Under the pieces are notes generated by a model. It saw only the letters and a list, made by a program, of their open reading frames with translations, searched no databases and had not been told where the DNA came from. Below are positions 1-12,160 of a stretch of DNA of 64,000 nucleotides, one piece after another (position 1 is the stretch's first letter; each line of letters starts with the position of its first letter). Source of the DNA: Toxorhynchites rutilus septentrionalis (lineage: Eukaryota > Arthropoda > Insecta > Diptera > Culicidae); contig NC_073744.1 in NCBI RefSeq assembly GCF_029784135.1, positions 68,719,593-68,783,592 on the forward strand, given 5' to 3'. Made by a program: the position numbers and the translations under genes.

Positions 1-1
1 C

Positions 2-2712
2 GAACACGCAACGCTTACACTTTATTATCAGAACGTACGCGGCCTCCGCACCAAAACGAACGATCTGTTTTTCACCTTGTCCAACAGTGACTACGACGTC
101 ATCGCATTCACTGAAACCTGGCTCAATAGCGACATCCAAAATTCTGAGCTTACACGGAATTACACGATCTATCGCTGCGATAGAAATTCAAGCACCAGCT
201 GTTTCCAGCGAGGAGGAGGAGTTTTGATCGGCTTGAGAAACGGACTGCAGGGTGCGTCGGTCGTTGTTGCTGGGTGTGAACGACTAGAGAACATCGTCGT
301 TCGCATTACGTTACCAAAGTTCGAGTTATTTGTATGCGTTGTTTACCTCCCACCCAACAGTGAAACGGTTTTATATGAGAATCATTCTGCTTGTGTCCAG
401 AAATTGATTGAACTTGCCGGCGATAAAGGACGTGTATTGTTTGTAGGAGATTACAATCTTCCCCACTTGTGTTGGATGCATGATGAGGACATAAATTCTT
501 TATTACCGGTAAACGCTTCCTCCGAGCAAGAAATCGCTTTGATAGAGCTGGTTGTAGGATGCGGTCTCTATCAGATTAATGATCTGACTATCGCAAATGG
601 GAGGCTGCTTGACTTGGCGTTTGTTAATGAGAAGAATGTCGATTTATTCGAACCACCGTTACCAATGCTCAATATAGATCACCATCATAAGCCATTCGTT
701 TTGAAATTCGAAATTTCTAGCCAATTTCTATCAACGAATGTTCGCAATAGTCCGTGATATCGTCCCAATGAAAAAACGAAGCCGATGCGGTAGGAAGAAA
801 CACCCTTGGTGGAACAACACGCTGCAGCATCTACGAAATCGTCTTCGCAAAGCCAGGAAACGTTATTTTCGGTCGAGAAGTGAACTGTGCAAGGTTGAGC
901 TACGTGACTTAGAGAGCGAATTTAATTCTTTACATGCGCGATGCTTTAATAGCTACATTCGTCGCACAGAAGACAGTATCAAACAAGATCCCAAATCGTT
1001 CTGGTCGTACGTGAAAAGTCGAGCCAGGCAAATGGAATTCCTCATCATGTCTTCTACAATGGGATTTCAGCCGAGACTCCACTCGACTCGGCAAACTTGT
1101 TTTCCTCTTTCTTTAGCAGTGTGCTAAGTAAAAACCGAACACCTTCGTCTGAAGCGTATCTAGACAGTTTGCCTCGATATGATTTTAATATGGCGCCTTT
1201 CAACTTTTCTGTCGGCGATGTGCTGGACAAACTGCAGGGACTAGATGCTACCAAGGGCGCGGGACCAGACCGACTATCTCCACTTTTTATCAAAAATTGC
1301 GCCGACTCGCTTACCGTTCCCACTACCATCCTCTTCAATCGTTCCATTAAGGAGGGTATTTTCCCAAGCTTGTGGAAAACTGCTGCTGTCACTCCCATAC
1401 ATAAATCTGGCAGTATACACGACGTCGAGAACTACCGTGGCATCTCTATTTTGAGTTGTTTGCCGAAAGCCTTCGAAAGTCTCATCCACGATTTGCTTTA
1501 CCCGCACGTGCATCGAATCATTTCCGAGCACCAGCATGGTTTCGTACGAAAACGCTCGACTACAACAAACCTGATGGTTTATGTCTCTTCGTTGGTCGCC
1601 GCTATGGAAAATCGTCAGCAAATTGATGCCATCTATATCGATTTCACCAAAGCGTTTGATAGAGTTCCACATTCTCTTGCGGTGGACAAATTGTGCAGAA
1701 TGGGCCTACCCGCTTGGCTGACTCGCTGGATTCTTTCCTACCTCACCGAACGTCGGGCTTACGTACGCATTGATGGAGTTAACTCGGTCCCTTTTGACAT
1801 CACGTCCGGTGTACCTCAAGGCAGTCACCTAGGCCCTCTTATATTTGTGCTATTCGCCAACGATCTCTGCCATTCCATCAATTCTCCGAAAATAATGTAC
1901 GCCGACGATCTGAAATTCTACCGTGTAGTCTCATCAGTAGTTGAGTGCTGTGCCATCCAAGCTGACATTGATGCGTTGCTGAACTGGTGTGAGCTAAACG
2001 GAATGGAGGTCAACACAAGAAAATGCAATATAATCTCATTCTGTCGGACAAGAAATCGAACGGTCTTTGACTACAGAATGTCCACAACGAGCACCGTCAG
2101 AGTCAGCACTGTCAAGGACCTCGGTGTGCTACTCGATAGTAGGCTGAATTTGCTCAGCACATAGCAGCCACAACAGCCAAAGCATACTCGATGCTTGGCT
2201 TCGTAAAACGGAACACGCAGCAGTTTAAAGATGTATATTGCCTGAAGACACTCTTTTGCGCGCTGGTACGCAGTGTACTTGAATATGGTGTGCTCGTGTG
2301 GGCGCCATATCATGCCGTTCAGGTGAACCGAATTGAGCGAATTCAACGAAACTTTCTTCGATATGCGCTTCGCGTGTTACCGTGGAATGATACTGTTCGG
2401 CTGCCACCGTACGAGCAACGTTGTGCTCTGATACAACTTCAGAGCATGGCGAGTAGACGGATTCTATTGCAGTGGCTATTTGTTTTCGATATCTTCAACG
2501 ACAACGTGGACTGCTCGATACTGTTGGGAAACATTAACATCAATATTCCGGCCAGAACAACGCGGCGTGCAGCTTTCCTCCGTCTACCAATGCATCGTAC
2601 TATCTTTGGACTGAACAACCCGTTTGATGTATGTTGTTGCCGTTTTAACGAAGTGTTTAGTAATTTTGATTTTACCGTTTCCAAGAACGTATTTAAAAAT
2701 AGAATAAGCTAA
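2..2712 (+). pseudogene. Broken ORF2: AP endonuclease plus reverse transcriptase
   Basis: ORF2 encodes the endonuclease that nicks target DNA and the reverse transcriptase that copies the element RNA at the nick. The endonuclease part (2-757, open from the window edge) shows TETWL, GGGVLIG, VYLPPN, GDYNLP, LDLAFV and a DHHHKP end motif. The frame then shifts: a basic linker follows in 738-1127, the RT in 1097-2164, and the C-terminal domain in 2191-2712. RT motifs are KGAGPDRLSP, NYRGISILSCLPK, motif A YIDFTKAFDRVPH, motif B SGVPQGSHLGPL, motif C YADD, and DLGVLLDSRLN. The C-terminal part has LEYGVLVWAP and ERIQRNFLRYALR. At least three frame breaks separate the pieces, so this copy cannot make one protein, but the motifs are well preserved and the copy looks fairly young. 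Confidence 0.92.
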
Positions 2713-2738
2713 TCTGTCTGTACCATCAATTTCGAAGA

Positions 2739-2742
2739 CTAA

Positions 2743-2773
<31 letters not shown>

Positions 2774-2775
2774 AC
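2739..2775 (+). repeat. (AATA)n tail of the retrotransposon
   Basis: About nine AATA units directly after the ORF2 stop. They mark the 3' terminus used to prime target-site integration in this type of element. Confidence 0.9.
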
Positions 2776-2970
2776 AATGGGTACTATGTAATAATAACCG
2801 AACAGATCCGTCAATGGATTGTGTAAACATTATGTAAGATTACACCAATACAAAGATAGTGTCTGAAATGTTGCTTTATCACTACAGCGAAGTAAGAAAG
2901 TGTATGAAAATACATTTTACACGGTGTAGAGCATGCTTTGGAAGCACCGCTATTATTCATCATCAGATTA

Positions 2971-4241
2971 AAGGGTGAACACGAAATTATTGCGACACCG
3001 AAAATGTCATGCCATTTTTCTTATGATGTTTAGAATCAAACCAAAATTTTAGGGTAGTTTTATACATATGTTTACTTCAAAAATCAAAAGAAAAGTTAAT
3101 CGATGGAGCCTTGAGTGTAAAATTGAACGTATTTTCGCTTGATGCCCTCCATCAAAGTCTTTACAGTGTCATCCGGTACCAGTTTCTCAGTTTTTATTCC
3201 ATTTTCTTAACATGTCCTTCTCGTCTTTGACTGTCTTCTTGCTCTTCCGAAGTTCCCGCTTCATCATTGCCCAGTACTGCTCCACCGGACAGTTTGGCGG
3301 GTTCATGTACTTTGGAACAAAATGTATAGAATTGGCCTCATACCACTCCAGGACACTTTTAGAATAGTGGCATGATGCCAAATCTGGCCAAAATAGCGGA
3401 GCTTCGTCGTGCTGCTGCAAGAACGGCAAAAGGCGCTTCTCGAGGCACTCAGATTTGTAGATCTCGCCATTTACTGTGCCCTTTGTCACGAAAGGCTCAC
3501 TCCTCAGTCCGCAAGAGCAGATGGCCTGCCAAACGAGATATTTGGAGGCGAACTTTGACATTTTCTTCTTCTTAAATTTGTCGTCCACTTGCTCTTGCCG
3601 GTGAAAAACTCCAACCACGGAATTTGCTTAAAATCGGCTTTTATATACGTTTCGTCGTCCATCACACAGCAGCCATATTTTGTCAGCATCTTCTCGTAAA
3701 GCTTCCGTGGCCGAGTTTTAGCCGTCGATAGTTGCCGCTCATCGCGATTTGGGAAGTTCTGTACCTTGAATGCATGTAGTCCAGCACTCATCTTTGCATT
3801 CTGGACGTAGCTCTGCGAAATGCCGATCTTTTTTAGCCAAATCACGGCTTGAGACGTTGGGATTTGCTTTAATCATCCGCTTCACCTTTTCCTCCGTCTT
3901 TTTGTTCTCCGGTCCTGGTTTTCTTCCAGATCCTTTGCCGTGGTCCAACGTCAACCGCTCCTGAAACCGCTTCAACACTCTGGAGACGGTGAATGTTCTA
4001 CATTTTTCCCAACTGCCGGTACGACAGGTCAGGAAATTCCAGGTGTTTGGAAAGAATTTGTTCTCTCGACTCGCGTTGGTTCACCTCCATTTTCGTTTAA
4101 TCGAAAAACACGACTTCGAGTTTGACAGCATGTAGATAATACACATCAATGAGAAAGTGTGCAAAATTTGATCAATTATTACCCAATGGTAAAAAAGTTA
4201 TGCCCTGTTAAATGTGTCGCAATAGTTTAGTGTTCGCCCTT
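2971..4241 (-). mobile_element. ITmD37E-type Tc1/mariner transposon, complete ends
   Basis: A 1271 bp element with about 28-bp terminal inverted repeats. The left end starts AAGGGTGAACACGAAATTAT and the right end is its inverse with a few changes. It is flanked by TA at 2969-2970 and 4242-4243, the Tc1/mariner target duplication. The transposase remnant lies on the minus strand between the ends. Because both ends and the TA pair survive, this is a whole insertion, not a fragment. Confidence 0.9.
3099..4090 (-). pseudogene. ITmD37E transposase, multiply frameshifted
   Basis: A DDE transposase that cuts and pastes the flanking inverted repeats. The ATG at 4090 opens with MEVNQRESREQ; a helix-turn-helix region (SYRQLGKM, then VLKRFQERL) follows after a frame break near 4000. 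The first catalytic Asp is in MDDETY near 3650, the second in WPDLASCHYS near 3390, and the Glu in VEQYWA near 3280. Only 33 residues separate the second Asp from the Glu, where the intact relative at 48.6 kb has 37; a 12-bp in-frame deletion after NPPNCP explains this. Several further frame breaks, for example near 3600 and 3840, make it inactive. Confidence 0.85.
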
Positions 4242-4283
4242 TATATGAGTTCCAACCAGTACAAATCTATTCCACGACTGAAT

Positions 4284-4835
4284 AAAAAAATGGTATATTT
4301 TCGGCATATTTTCGACGTAGAACTACACAATTATATTAGGCAATCCACTTGTTTACCAATTCGAATATTAGTTTAGAATGCATCGAAATTTTTGTAATAG
4401 ATTATGTTCCTCGTTACAAATAAATTTGATGGACGTCCTTTTACGTTTGATATGATGCCTAGGACTACCAAAATATGTGAACGGAAGAATTGTCGAACGA
4501 TCATTGTATTTTACATTTACCTCTGGAATTATTGCACATCTGATGTTTACGTAGTTCTCGAACAGCGAAAGTTCATTCACCTCTAGTATCTGAAATGACG
4601 ATTTTCCCAGGCTTCTCAGTTTAAAAATACGTCATGAATTTGAACCGTTTAGAGATTAGCGAATTGTAATGTATAGCATATCAAACAAATCTTAGAGAAT
4701 TTCTGATTCGATTGGTATGCAAATCTTGAGAATTCGTTCACAGTGAAAATAGTTATTAACGTTAACATTATTTCATAAAAACGTGACCTGTTTTCTGATT
4801 TGGCACCCTTCCTGAAAGACGTAGTTCTACGTCAA
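4284..4835 (-). mobile_element. Helentron-like non-autonomous element (HINE-type), copy 1
   Basis: In minus orientation the element starts at 4835 with TTGACGTAGAACTACGTC and carries an inverse copy of that end near 4312-4325, subterminal and followed by a T-rich end. The internal sequence (CACATATTTTGGTAGTCCTAGG and neighbours) matches the copy at 61.0-61.5 kb over most of its length, and the short stretch near 4440-4560 also matches parts of the copies at 26.4 and 40.8 kb. No coding capacity is seen. The terminal hairpin of better copies is decayed here. It lies directly beside the DD37E transposon. Confidence 0.65.
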
Positions 4836-5022
4836 AAAGTTCGATTCAATTTTTTCGATATGAAACAATGTTCAACGAATCCTACTCGATAAGGAAAAAT
4901 GAAATAAGCTCTAATGCCAGACTTTCTAATGGAAGCATTAGTGTTACCGAGGTTCGAAATAAAGGGTATTTCAATAGGGACGCTAGGAAAGTAAAACGAT
5001 AGGGACAGCAAACGACGACATA

Positions 5023-6271
5023 TTAGGCTGTCAAAAAAATCCTGCGGTATTTTTTTTTGAATTTTCATTTGTTCATAAAATTAGTTACAATCATCTGGTT
5101 CAAGTCAAATATGCGCCGTTTTGTTCGATGACTTGTTCCCAACGAGATGCCTACTTCATAATACCCCTGTTATAGAAGCTCGCTTCCTTATTGGCAAAAA
5201 ACTCGGAGAGCCAATTAGCTCGTTCGCCATGCACAAAAACAGGTGGTAGTCACTTGGTGCAAGGTCCGGACTATACGGCGGATGCAAAAGAACCTCCTAT
5301 CCGAGCTCCCGGAGCTTCTGACGCGTCACCAAAGAAGTGTATGGCCTGGCGTTGTCCTGATGGAAGACAATGCGGCCTCTGTTTATCAAAGATGGCCTCT
5401 TCTTCATGAGTGCTACCTTCAAGCGGTCCAGTTGTTGGCAGTACAGGTCCGAATTGAGCGTTTGGCCATAGGGAAGCAGCTCATAATAGATTATTCCTTG
5501 ACAATCCCACCAAACACACAGCAGAACCTACCTGGCCGTTAATGAGGGCTTGGCCACCGTCTGAGCCGCTTCAGCGGGCTTCGACCACGACCGTTTGCGC
5601 TTCACGTTGTCGTAAGTGACCCACTTTTCATCGCCAGTCACCATCCGCTTCAGAAACGGATCGATTTTGTTGCGATTCAGCAGCGATTCACATGCGTCGA
5701 TACGGTCAAAGATGTTTTTTTGCGTCAACGTGTGTGGCACCCATACATCGAGCTTCTTTGTCGATCCAAGCTTCTTCAAATGGTTAATAACGGTTTGATG
5801 ACTTATCCCCAGCTCTTGGCCGATGCTACGGCTGCTACTATGCCGGTCTTTCTCGGCTAATTCAGCGATTTTGTCGCAATTTTCGACGACAGTCCTTCCG
5901 GAGCGTGGCGCATCTTCGACGACCTCTACACCTGAACGAAAACGTTGAAACCATCGTTGTGCGGTGGAAATAGAAACTGTATCGGGTCCATAAACTGCAC
6001 AAATGTTATTTGCAGCTTGAGATGCATTTTTGCCTTTGTCATAGTAGTACTGTAAAATATGTCGGATTTTCTCTTTATTTTGCTCCATATTTGCGACACT
6101 ATAACTCACGAACGACTTAACCAAACAAAACACTGTCAAGGACTATATTATAGCGCGCAAAAATACCTTTCCAACAAGCTATAGTATGACTCGATACAAC
6201 GAATAAAACTAGAACTACGCGCTTACAACGACACCTCGCGGAAATACCGCAGGACTTTTTTGACAGCCTAA
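5023..6271 (-). mobile_element. mariner DD34D element, copy A
   Basis: 1249 bp with inverted ends beginning TTAGGCTGTCAAAAAA and flanked by TA at 5021-5022 and 6272-6273. It is the same family as the copy at 17.3-18.5 kb, and the two are nearly identical along most of their length. Relative to that copy a 37-bp stretch is missing near 5214. Confidence 0.92.
5100..6088 (-). pseudogene. mariner transposase, copy A, disabled
   Basis: The start codon at 6088 is intact (MEQNKEKIRH), followed by the paired helix-turn-helix region and the WVPHTLT linker typical of mariner. The first catalytic Asp is in VTGDEKW near 5630. A nonsense codon (TAG replacing AAG after LTAR, near 5531) stops translation before the second Asp, and the 37-bp deletion near 5214 shifts the C-terminal frame. 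Compared with copy B this copy keeps codon 2, so the two copies carry different inactivating changes. Confidence 0.9.
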
Positions 6272-6310
6272 TATTTCTTCCGCTCTCTTGAAATTTCTTT
6301 TCAGTAAGGT

Positions 6311-7308
6311 TTGTCATTTCATAATAGAAAGATATACGATCCAACGAGTCGAGATTACCGAAATTACCGAAATTCGGAGTTAAAGTCCTCAACTTTAAGA
6401 GCGCTACGTACAATTTATGGTCGTCATAATCGTCCTGCCAGATCAACAATTGAGCGTCTAGTGGAAAAATTTGAATCCACAGGAACAGTACAAAATGTTC
6501 ACGCGCCAGTGAAACAAAGAAGTGCCCGTAGTGTCGAGTATATTGCTGCCGCTAGCACATCAATTAAGGGAGACGCAAATCAGTCTCCTGGCCTACATCC
6601 TTACAAGATAAAATTGACGTAAGAACTGAATCCGCTTGACCACCAGAAGCGTCGTATGTTCGTGAATTGGACTGAGCAACAACTTGAAAATGATCCGGAT
6701 TTTCATCGAAAAATCATCTTCAACGATGAGGCTAATTTCTGGCTGTCTGGCTTCGTCAATAAGCAACATATGCGTTATTGGTCAGGCAGCAATACACACG
6801 TATTCCATGAGTCACCATTGCATCCTGAAAAAAAATATGGTTTGGTGTGGTTTATGGTCCGGCGGCGTCATTGGTCGTACTGGTTCCATGATGATCAAAA
6901 CCGGCACGTTATTTTTGGCCCGAATTGGATGATATGGACTCATGTGGTTTCAACAGGACGGCAGAACAAGCCACACAGCGAATTAAACAATCGATTTATT
7001 GAAAACCAAGTTTGGTGAGCTTGTTATCCCACGAAATGGCCCAGTCAATTGGCCGCCTCGGTCGTGCGATTTGACGCCGTTAGACTATTTCTAGTCTATA
7101 GTCTATGCCAACAATCCAGTGACGGTTGATGAACTTCGTACGAATATCGAACGTGAAATTGCAGCAGTATCGGCCTTGAAATGCCGTCGAAAATTGGGTT
7201 CAGCGTCTGAACTTATGCAAGCGTGCCCGTGGTGGACATGCAGAAGAAATTGAGTTCCATACACAATGGCATCAAATGTACTTTCACATGAACAAAGAAT
7301 TTCATTGA
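6311..7308 (+). pseudogene. DD41D (rosa-like) transposase remnant
   Basis: A mariner-superfamily DDE transposase. The N-terminal part (6311-6622) contains a helix-turn-helix region with GRHNRPARSTIERLVEKF. The middle part (6656-7018) has IIFNDEANFWL with the first catalytic Asp, then a frame change. The second Asp sits in QQDG near 6957 and the third in PLDYF near 7080, after WPPRSCDLTP; 41 codon positions lie between them, which is the spacing of the rosa/DD41D clade. One in-frame stop lies in that interval, and the region around TPLDYF is followed by a deletion. The C-terminal end reads to GHAEEIEFHT and a TGA at 7306-7308. Confidence 0.78.
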
Positions 7309-7380
7309 TGTTCAAAACCGTTTTTGTTTTATTTTTAAAAAACTTTTGTACCGCCCGTAAAAAACAGAAACCCGACAAAA

Positions 7381-9193
7381 ATATAGTATAGCGCTTGAGC
7401 TATATCTCTTTAAAAACTGCAAAAAACATTTGTTGATATGAACCAGTCTTAATAGAAGGAGCAGGTCTTGGAAAACTGGCCTATCTAATTTTAACTCCCA
7501 ACATAATAACATTCATCATTGGTTTCGAGAGCTTCATAAACGCTCCAATATAACCCGTCCTCCGTAGGCAGCACCCGTACTTCCGAATCAGAATCAGTAA
7601 CTTTTCAGCCACTCCTTTCACACCTGTGCCGGCTTCAATCGTGACCGGAACGACCTGACGGAGATTTGGATCACAACATACAGCAAGGATTAGTGTAATA
7701 GTCGTGAACACAACGCCCCCTTTGTTCCGAGCAGCACAAGCAGCAAGCCGTCCGAAGTCGTTATTCATTGCGTGCGTCGATTAGTGCGATCTCGATTTGA
7801 AGCGTTGGAACCATCGTTGACGACGGGGCTCGGTCTAATTAATGTGTGGCTTTTCGTATCGCTAATGAGCCTACCTGAGGCGTAGAACTTTCAGTAAGTG
7901 TGTCAGTAAGTCAAGTTTGCTATACACGCACATGTACTGACTGAATACATCAGAACAACATCTCGCAGTACTGATTGGGAGGGCTGATGCTGGCTGGCTG
8001 ACGACGCATATGGATAAATTCGATGAAGGCCCCGTATTCAAGGAGGTGTCGATATATAGAAGTGCAAACACACTGTCAACCTCCGCGTTGGCGAATTTGA
8101 CCCGCTCGCCTCTCGCCATGGTGTGGCGTTTAGTGAAGGGGTTCTCTCTCGCGGACGCGAAGTAGAATAGTGGTCAAGTTTAACCGTTTTGTACTTGAAT
8201 TTGACCGAACAGGTTCCTGTCTGAGTGTTGGTAACCGCAGAGAAGAATTTCAAACTCAAACCGCAGAACACCTTGGGAGATAAAAACAATAGACCAAACT
8301 AGAAGCGTAACGAATTGCCTTCCGTTTGGACAGTTTGGATATGATAAAGCTTCCTCTAAATGGGCCTTCAACAGCTACTCGAATGTCACGAGATAGCACA
8401 GACACCATCCGTCATATCGCAAATCTTGACAGCGCGGAGGAAGATAGCAGTCAAGGTAGATGAACAGCGATCATGCATCGTTATCTTGAATGAGTTGATA
8501 ACAATTTTTACTTACCGGTATGATGCTGTAGCTGTTACAGATAATTCCTCCTTCTTGCCTACGCTAACCCAACAATTAACTGCCAAAATTGAGATATAAA
8601 AAGTCGTCTCATTTTTACGAGCTTACCTGCAAACAAGAACAGAAGAAATACGATTAATGAGTTTGTTTTTGTTTACCTAGCAAGAAAAAAGTAAAATAAA
8701 CAAATCGCCACAATCAATGGCAATTACATGTGAAGAAAAAAAAACCATCTGCGAATGACGCTCTTCTCAGCAGCTTCTCTCGAAGCTGGCTTTCTTACCC
8801 AGATGGGTCGAACTTTAGACTTTGGACGGACGGGTTTCACTCTGTGGATGTTAGAATTTATCGTCAACAAGAACGAGTGAACTTTATACATTGCACTTTG
8901 TGTGGAACTATGAACGCTAATGGCTGCCCGTTTGCGTAACGTTTACAGGAAATTTGCGAATCAGAACGCAGAGCAATCACGAACTATGATTCAACGGGTT
9001 TCGTGTATAGAATTGGTCTTATTGACATCTGCATCGCAACAAGAATGTTTGTGATGGAGACAAGGAAATTGTTACTTGTTCAATTGAAGAGATGCTTTGT
9101 TATTCGGTTTCGTGATAAGTTATAATTTTGTTCCTTATCGCAAAATATTAGACCCGTATTCTTTTTATTTTTTTCATTAGGGTGTCCATTTTC
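7381..9193. other. Unassigned region
   Basis: No recognisable gene or named repeat. A minus-strand open stretch at 7481-7768 and another at 7871-8119 show no family motifs and have no neighbouring splice or promoter evidence. The part from 7530 to 8300 is less AT-rich than its surroundings. From about 8600 the sequence turns AT-rich. Confidence 0.5.
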
Positions 9194-10231
9194 ATTTTAG
9201 AGTGGTCCGAAAAGTCGAACTTTTCCCTTTCTTCCCAAAAATGACTTTTTTCAAAAATTCATAACTTTTGTACTACCAGACCTATTCAGATGATCGACAT
9301 AATCAACTAAAGCTAATTACTTGCAATCAATGAGAATTTGTTTTTCATAATTATTTATTGTATTTGTTTTTAATAGTTTACATGGTCTCGAGACCAAAGG
9401 CGCTGCATTTTTTTTTATTTCTCTTGAAAGCTAAGGTTTTTTATATAAAATATCCAAAAATAAGAGATGTATTCTTTTTTGCTTTTGAGATATGATTTTT
9501 CAAAATGGAATGAATAACTTTTTACAAAAATCCATTACTTTTGAACTACTGGGCCGATTCGGATAATCGACACATTGAATTAAAGTCAATTGGATTCTAG
9601 ACGTATAGATCTAGTATAGTCGCATAGGACTATTGAACAAAGACTGGTAACATGTTAACTTTGAAAAATCATAAATCAGAAACGATAAAAAGCACGTGTC
9701 TGATTTTTGGATATTATTATGTAAAAAAAACCTTAGCTATAAAAAATCGCCCTTGGTCCCGAGACCATGTAATCTATAAGAAAGCAACACAATGAATAGT
9801 AATAATATTTTTCCAATGAAGGCTACCTCATTGGTTTTATTCTTTTGAAATTCTGATTCATCCAGAATTTCAAAAGTTATGATTTTTTTATTTCTGGAAA
9901 AGGGGGAAAAATTACTTTTTGGACCATCGGTTAACTTTGAAAAATTATAACTTGAAAAATAAAAAGAACACATCTTGATTTTTGGATATGTTACATGAAA
10001 AGTCGTAAGCTTTCAAGAAAAACAATAAAAAAAAGATTGCGCGCTTGGTCCCGAGACCATGTAAACTATAAAAAAGCAATACAATCAATAATTTCGAAAT
10101 CATTTTTTTCCAATCAAAAAACCAAGCAAGATTATCTGAATCGTCTTAGTAATTCAAAAGATATGAATTTAAAAAAAAGGCATTTTTGGGGAAAAAATGG
10201 GAAAAACTGATTTTTTGGACCACCCTAAAAT
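9194..10231. mobile_element. 1-kb foldback repeat with long imperfect arms
   Basis: The left end (TTTTAGAGTGGTCC...) and right end (its inverse near 10217-10231) extend as imperfect inverted repeats for roughly 100 bp or more. Inside, a module with CATAACTTTTGTACTACC and with GGTCYCGAGACC recurs: forward near 9265 and 9535, inverted near 10140. The palindromic GGTCYCGAGACC box is found near 9383, 9754 and 10049. No coding sequence is seen. It may be a foldback transposon or a composite MITE. Confidence 0.65.
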
Positions 10232-10823
10232 CGAAATAATCACCTAATCACAGATTGCATTAGATCCATTTCTATAACTTAAGCACGATTTTCAATCGAG
10301 TTTTGGCAACTTTAAATTAAAATACTAGAACACTTTACTACATCTGAATCGGTGGACCCATCAACATTGGATAAATAACCTGAAACATATTAAAATATTG
10401 GTTTATAGGTTCTTTGGTTAGTAAACTTTGTAGTAGAGCAATTCCACCCCATATCAACTGGCTGCTTACCCAACCCTCTACGAAGTTTTCGAAACTTACA
10501 GTACAGTACAGTGATTCGCCTCTAATTGGACATTTAGCTAATTGGAAAGACCTGTAATGCGACACGAATAATTGGACATTTAATCTCTAATGCAATATTT
10601 TCGTAAACATCCTTTGTGTAAGTGTGCAGCACGATCAATTTTGACATAGGATTACGTCTTTCGGGAACATATGGGGGTACAAATTGAAAAACGAAAATCG
10701 ATCGCATCGTGAAAAATGTCCAATTTTAAACGCTTATTGCTCAGTCATTTCATCATGGATTGATGAAATTTACGCATCAAACGATTTCGGCACTCTAGAA
10801 CAATTTTTTAGCTTGAATAAAAT

Positions 10824-10828
<5 letters not shown>

Positions 10829-10903
<75 letters not shown>
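10829..10903. repeat. (TA)n microsatellite
   Basis: About 37 uninterrupted TA units. In the related copy at 36.8 kb the same position has only a very short TA stretch, so the tract expanded within this copy. Confidence 0.97.
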
Positions 10904-10905
<2 letters not shown>

Positions 10906-11018
10906 TGTAATTAACTATCGAACAATTGAAAAATCTCAACCGCAATCCTAACGGAAATACCCACTTCTGGTTGGTCGAATTGACGACACATGCGGCGGGT
11001 CCCTAACATCAAAATCAA

Positions 11019-11365
11019 GCTGCCTAGGGGAAATCGGCATTGCAAATATATAAAAGTAGGGGGAGCTTTTGCTCCCACCGAAATGTGTTCCCTAACAGAG
11101 ACATCAAACCAAGCTGCCTAGGGGAAATCGACATTGAAAATACATGAAAGTAGAGCGAATTTTTGTTCCTACCGAAATGTGTTCCCTAAAAGAAACATTA
11201 AAACCATGTTGCCTTTAGGAAATCGACATTGCAAATACATGAAAGTAGTGGGAGTATTTGTTTTCACCGAAAAGTGTTCTCTAACAGAGACATCTAAACC
11301 AAGGTACCCGGAGGAAATCGGCATTGAAAATATATGCAAGTCGCGGGCATTTTCATATTGCAAGT
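11019..11365. repeat. 94-95 bp minisatellite, about 4 units
   Basis: Units begin near 11019, 11113, 11208 and 11303, each with GCTGCC-like, AAATCGGCATTGCAAATA and ACCGAAATGTGTTCCCTAAC segments. The same unit occurs at 26.75-26.9, 36.9-37.1, 42.17-42.69 and, as one decayed unit, 61.25 kb, always inside Helentron-like elements. Confidence 0.9.
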
Positions 11366-12122
11366 AAGGTGAGTGATACGATTAATACTAGCAAATAAAA
11401 TTTAAATTTGGAACTTTAAAGTTGGTTGCTTCGTGGAATTTCATATCAATGACCGATCGTGTATTGTGTATTGTGATAGCACAAGTGTAAGTGTAAAATT
11501 GTATATGGTAGCAGCTGTGTTAAAAATGACTTGAAATATGAAATGATTTATTTCAATTTTCATAAATAAAAACCAAGGTGTCCCGCTCGAGAACGGGTCA
11601 TTTGGTTCAAGTCTGTTTTGTTGTGTTCGTTTTCACCCAAGGAAACTTTATACGGCTAAAAAGATTGGAAAAGTGAAGAAATATTAGAAAAAGTGATTTC
11701 CCATATAATCTACATATAGTATTAGATAGTGTTAGTACAATTAAAATTCGCATTGGGTAGAATAAACACTCAGAAAGTAAAAATTATAAAAGAAAATTAC
11801 TTTTCCATTTCAAATATGTTTTCTCTATATTAAAGTAACATGTTTTTACTGATGAGAAAAATTAATAATTGTGTTCGGTATTGGTAATTATTTATATCAA
11901 ATTGGTGAGAGTTGAGAGTTTTTTTTTCTCTTTATTTCATCCATACATAACACAGGAAACATCTCGTTTTGGATATCATAGGGCGCTGTTCTTTATCTTC
12001 TTTAATCTTTGGTATCTTTTATCTGATACGCACCATCCAACGACTGTTTACCATCCTTCTGTCACCATCACTCGGTAAATATTGGTGGAGTGAACAAACA
12101 ATACCCAACAACAAAACAAAAC

Positions 12123-12160
12123 GGCCCTTTTCAGGGCCACCGAATCATTATCAAAGAGTT
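12123..12160 (+). promoter_or_regulatory. Histone mRNA 3'-end signal: stem-loop plus downstream element
   Basis: GGCCCTTTTCAGGGCC at 12123-12138 is a perfect 6-bp stem with a four-base loop fitting the histone stem-loop consensus, preceded by an A-rich stretch and followed by ACC. CAAAGAGTT lies 14 bases after the stem at 12152-12160, where the U7 snRNA-binding element is expected. No histone coding sequence is found upstream. The downstream part is conserved in other copies of this element, so the signal may have been captured by the family. Function here is not shown. Confidence 0.6.

Larger units (their letters stand above)
2..2775 (+). mobile_element. Non-LTR retrotransposon, CR1/Jockey group, 5' end outside window
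   Basis: The element enters from the left edge already inside its endonuclease domain and ends in a (AATA)n tail near 2739-2775, so its 3' end is intact. The order endonuclease, linker, reverse transcriptase, C-terminal domain is that of ORF2 of CR1/Jockey-type elements; no RNase H domain follows. The same C-terminal signature and AAAT-type tail recur at 19.2-20.6 kb and 58-59 kb, so related families were active several times in this locus. Clade assignment within the group is uncertain without phylogeny. Confidence 0.9.
4961..7380 (+). mobile_element. DD41D mariner-like element, interrupted by mariner copy A
   Basis: The DD41D transposase remnant at 6.3-7.3 kb is preceded by a mariner (5023-6271) whose TA duplications fall inside what looks like the 5' untranslated part of the DD41D element. 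Removing the mariner joins 5020 to 6274. Terminal repeats of the DD41D element could not be identified, so both outer limits given here are approximate. Confidence 0.45.

Noticed and set aside
7481..7768. Minus-strand gene with possible membrane segments
   Set aside because: No recognised family motif, no splice or start context, and no neighbouring exon.
10684..10914. Protein with an Ile-Tyr repeat tail
   Set aside because: The repeat is the (TA)n tract in translation.
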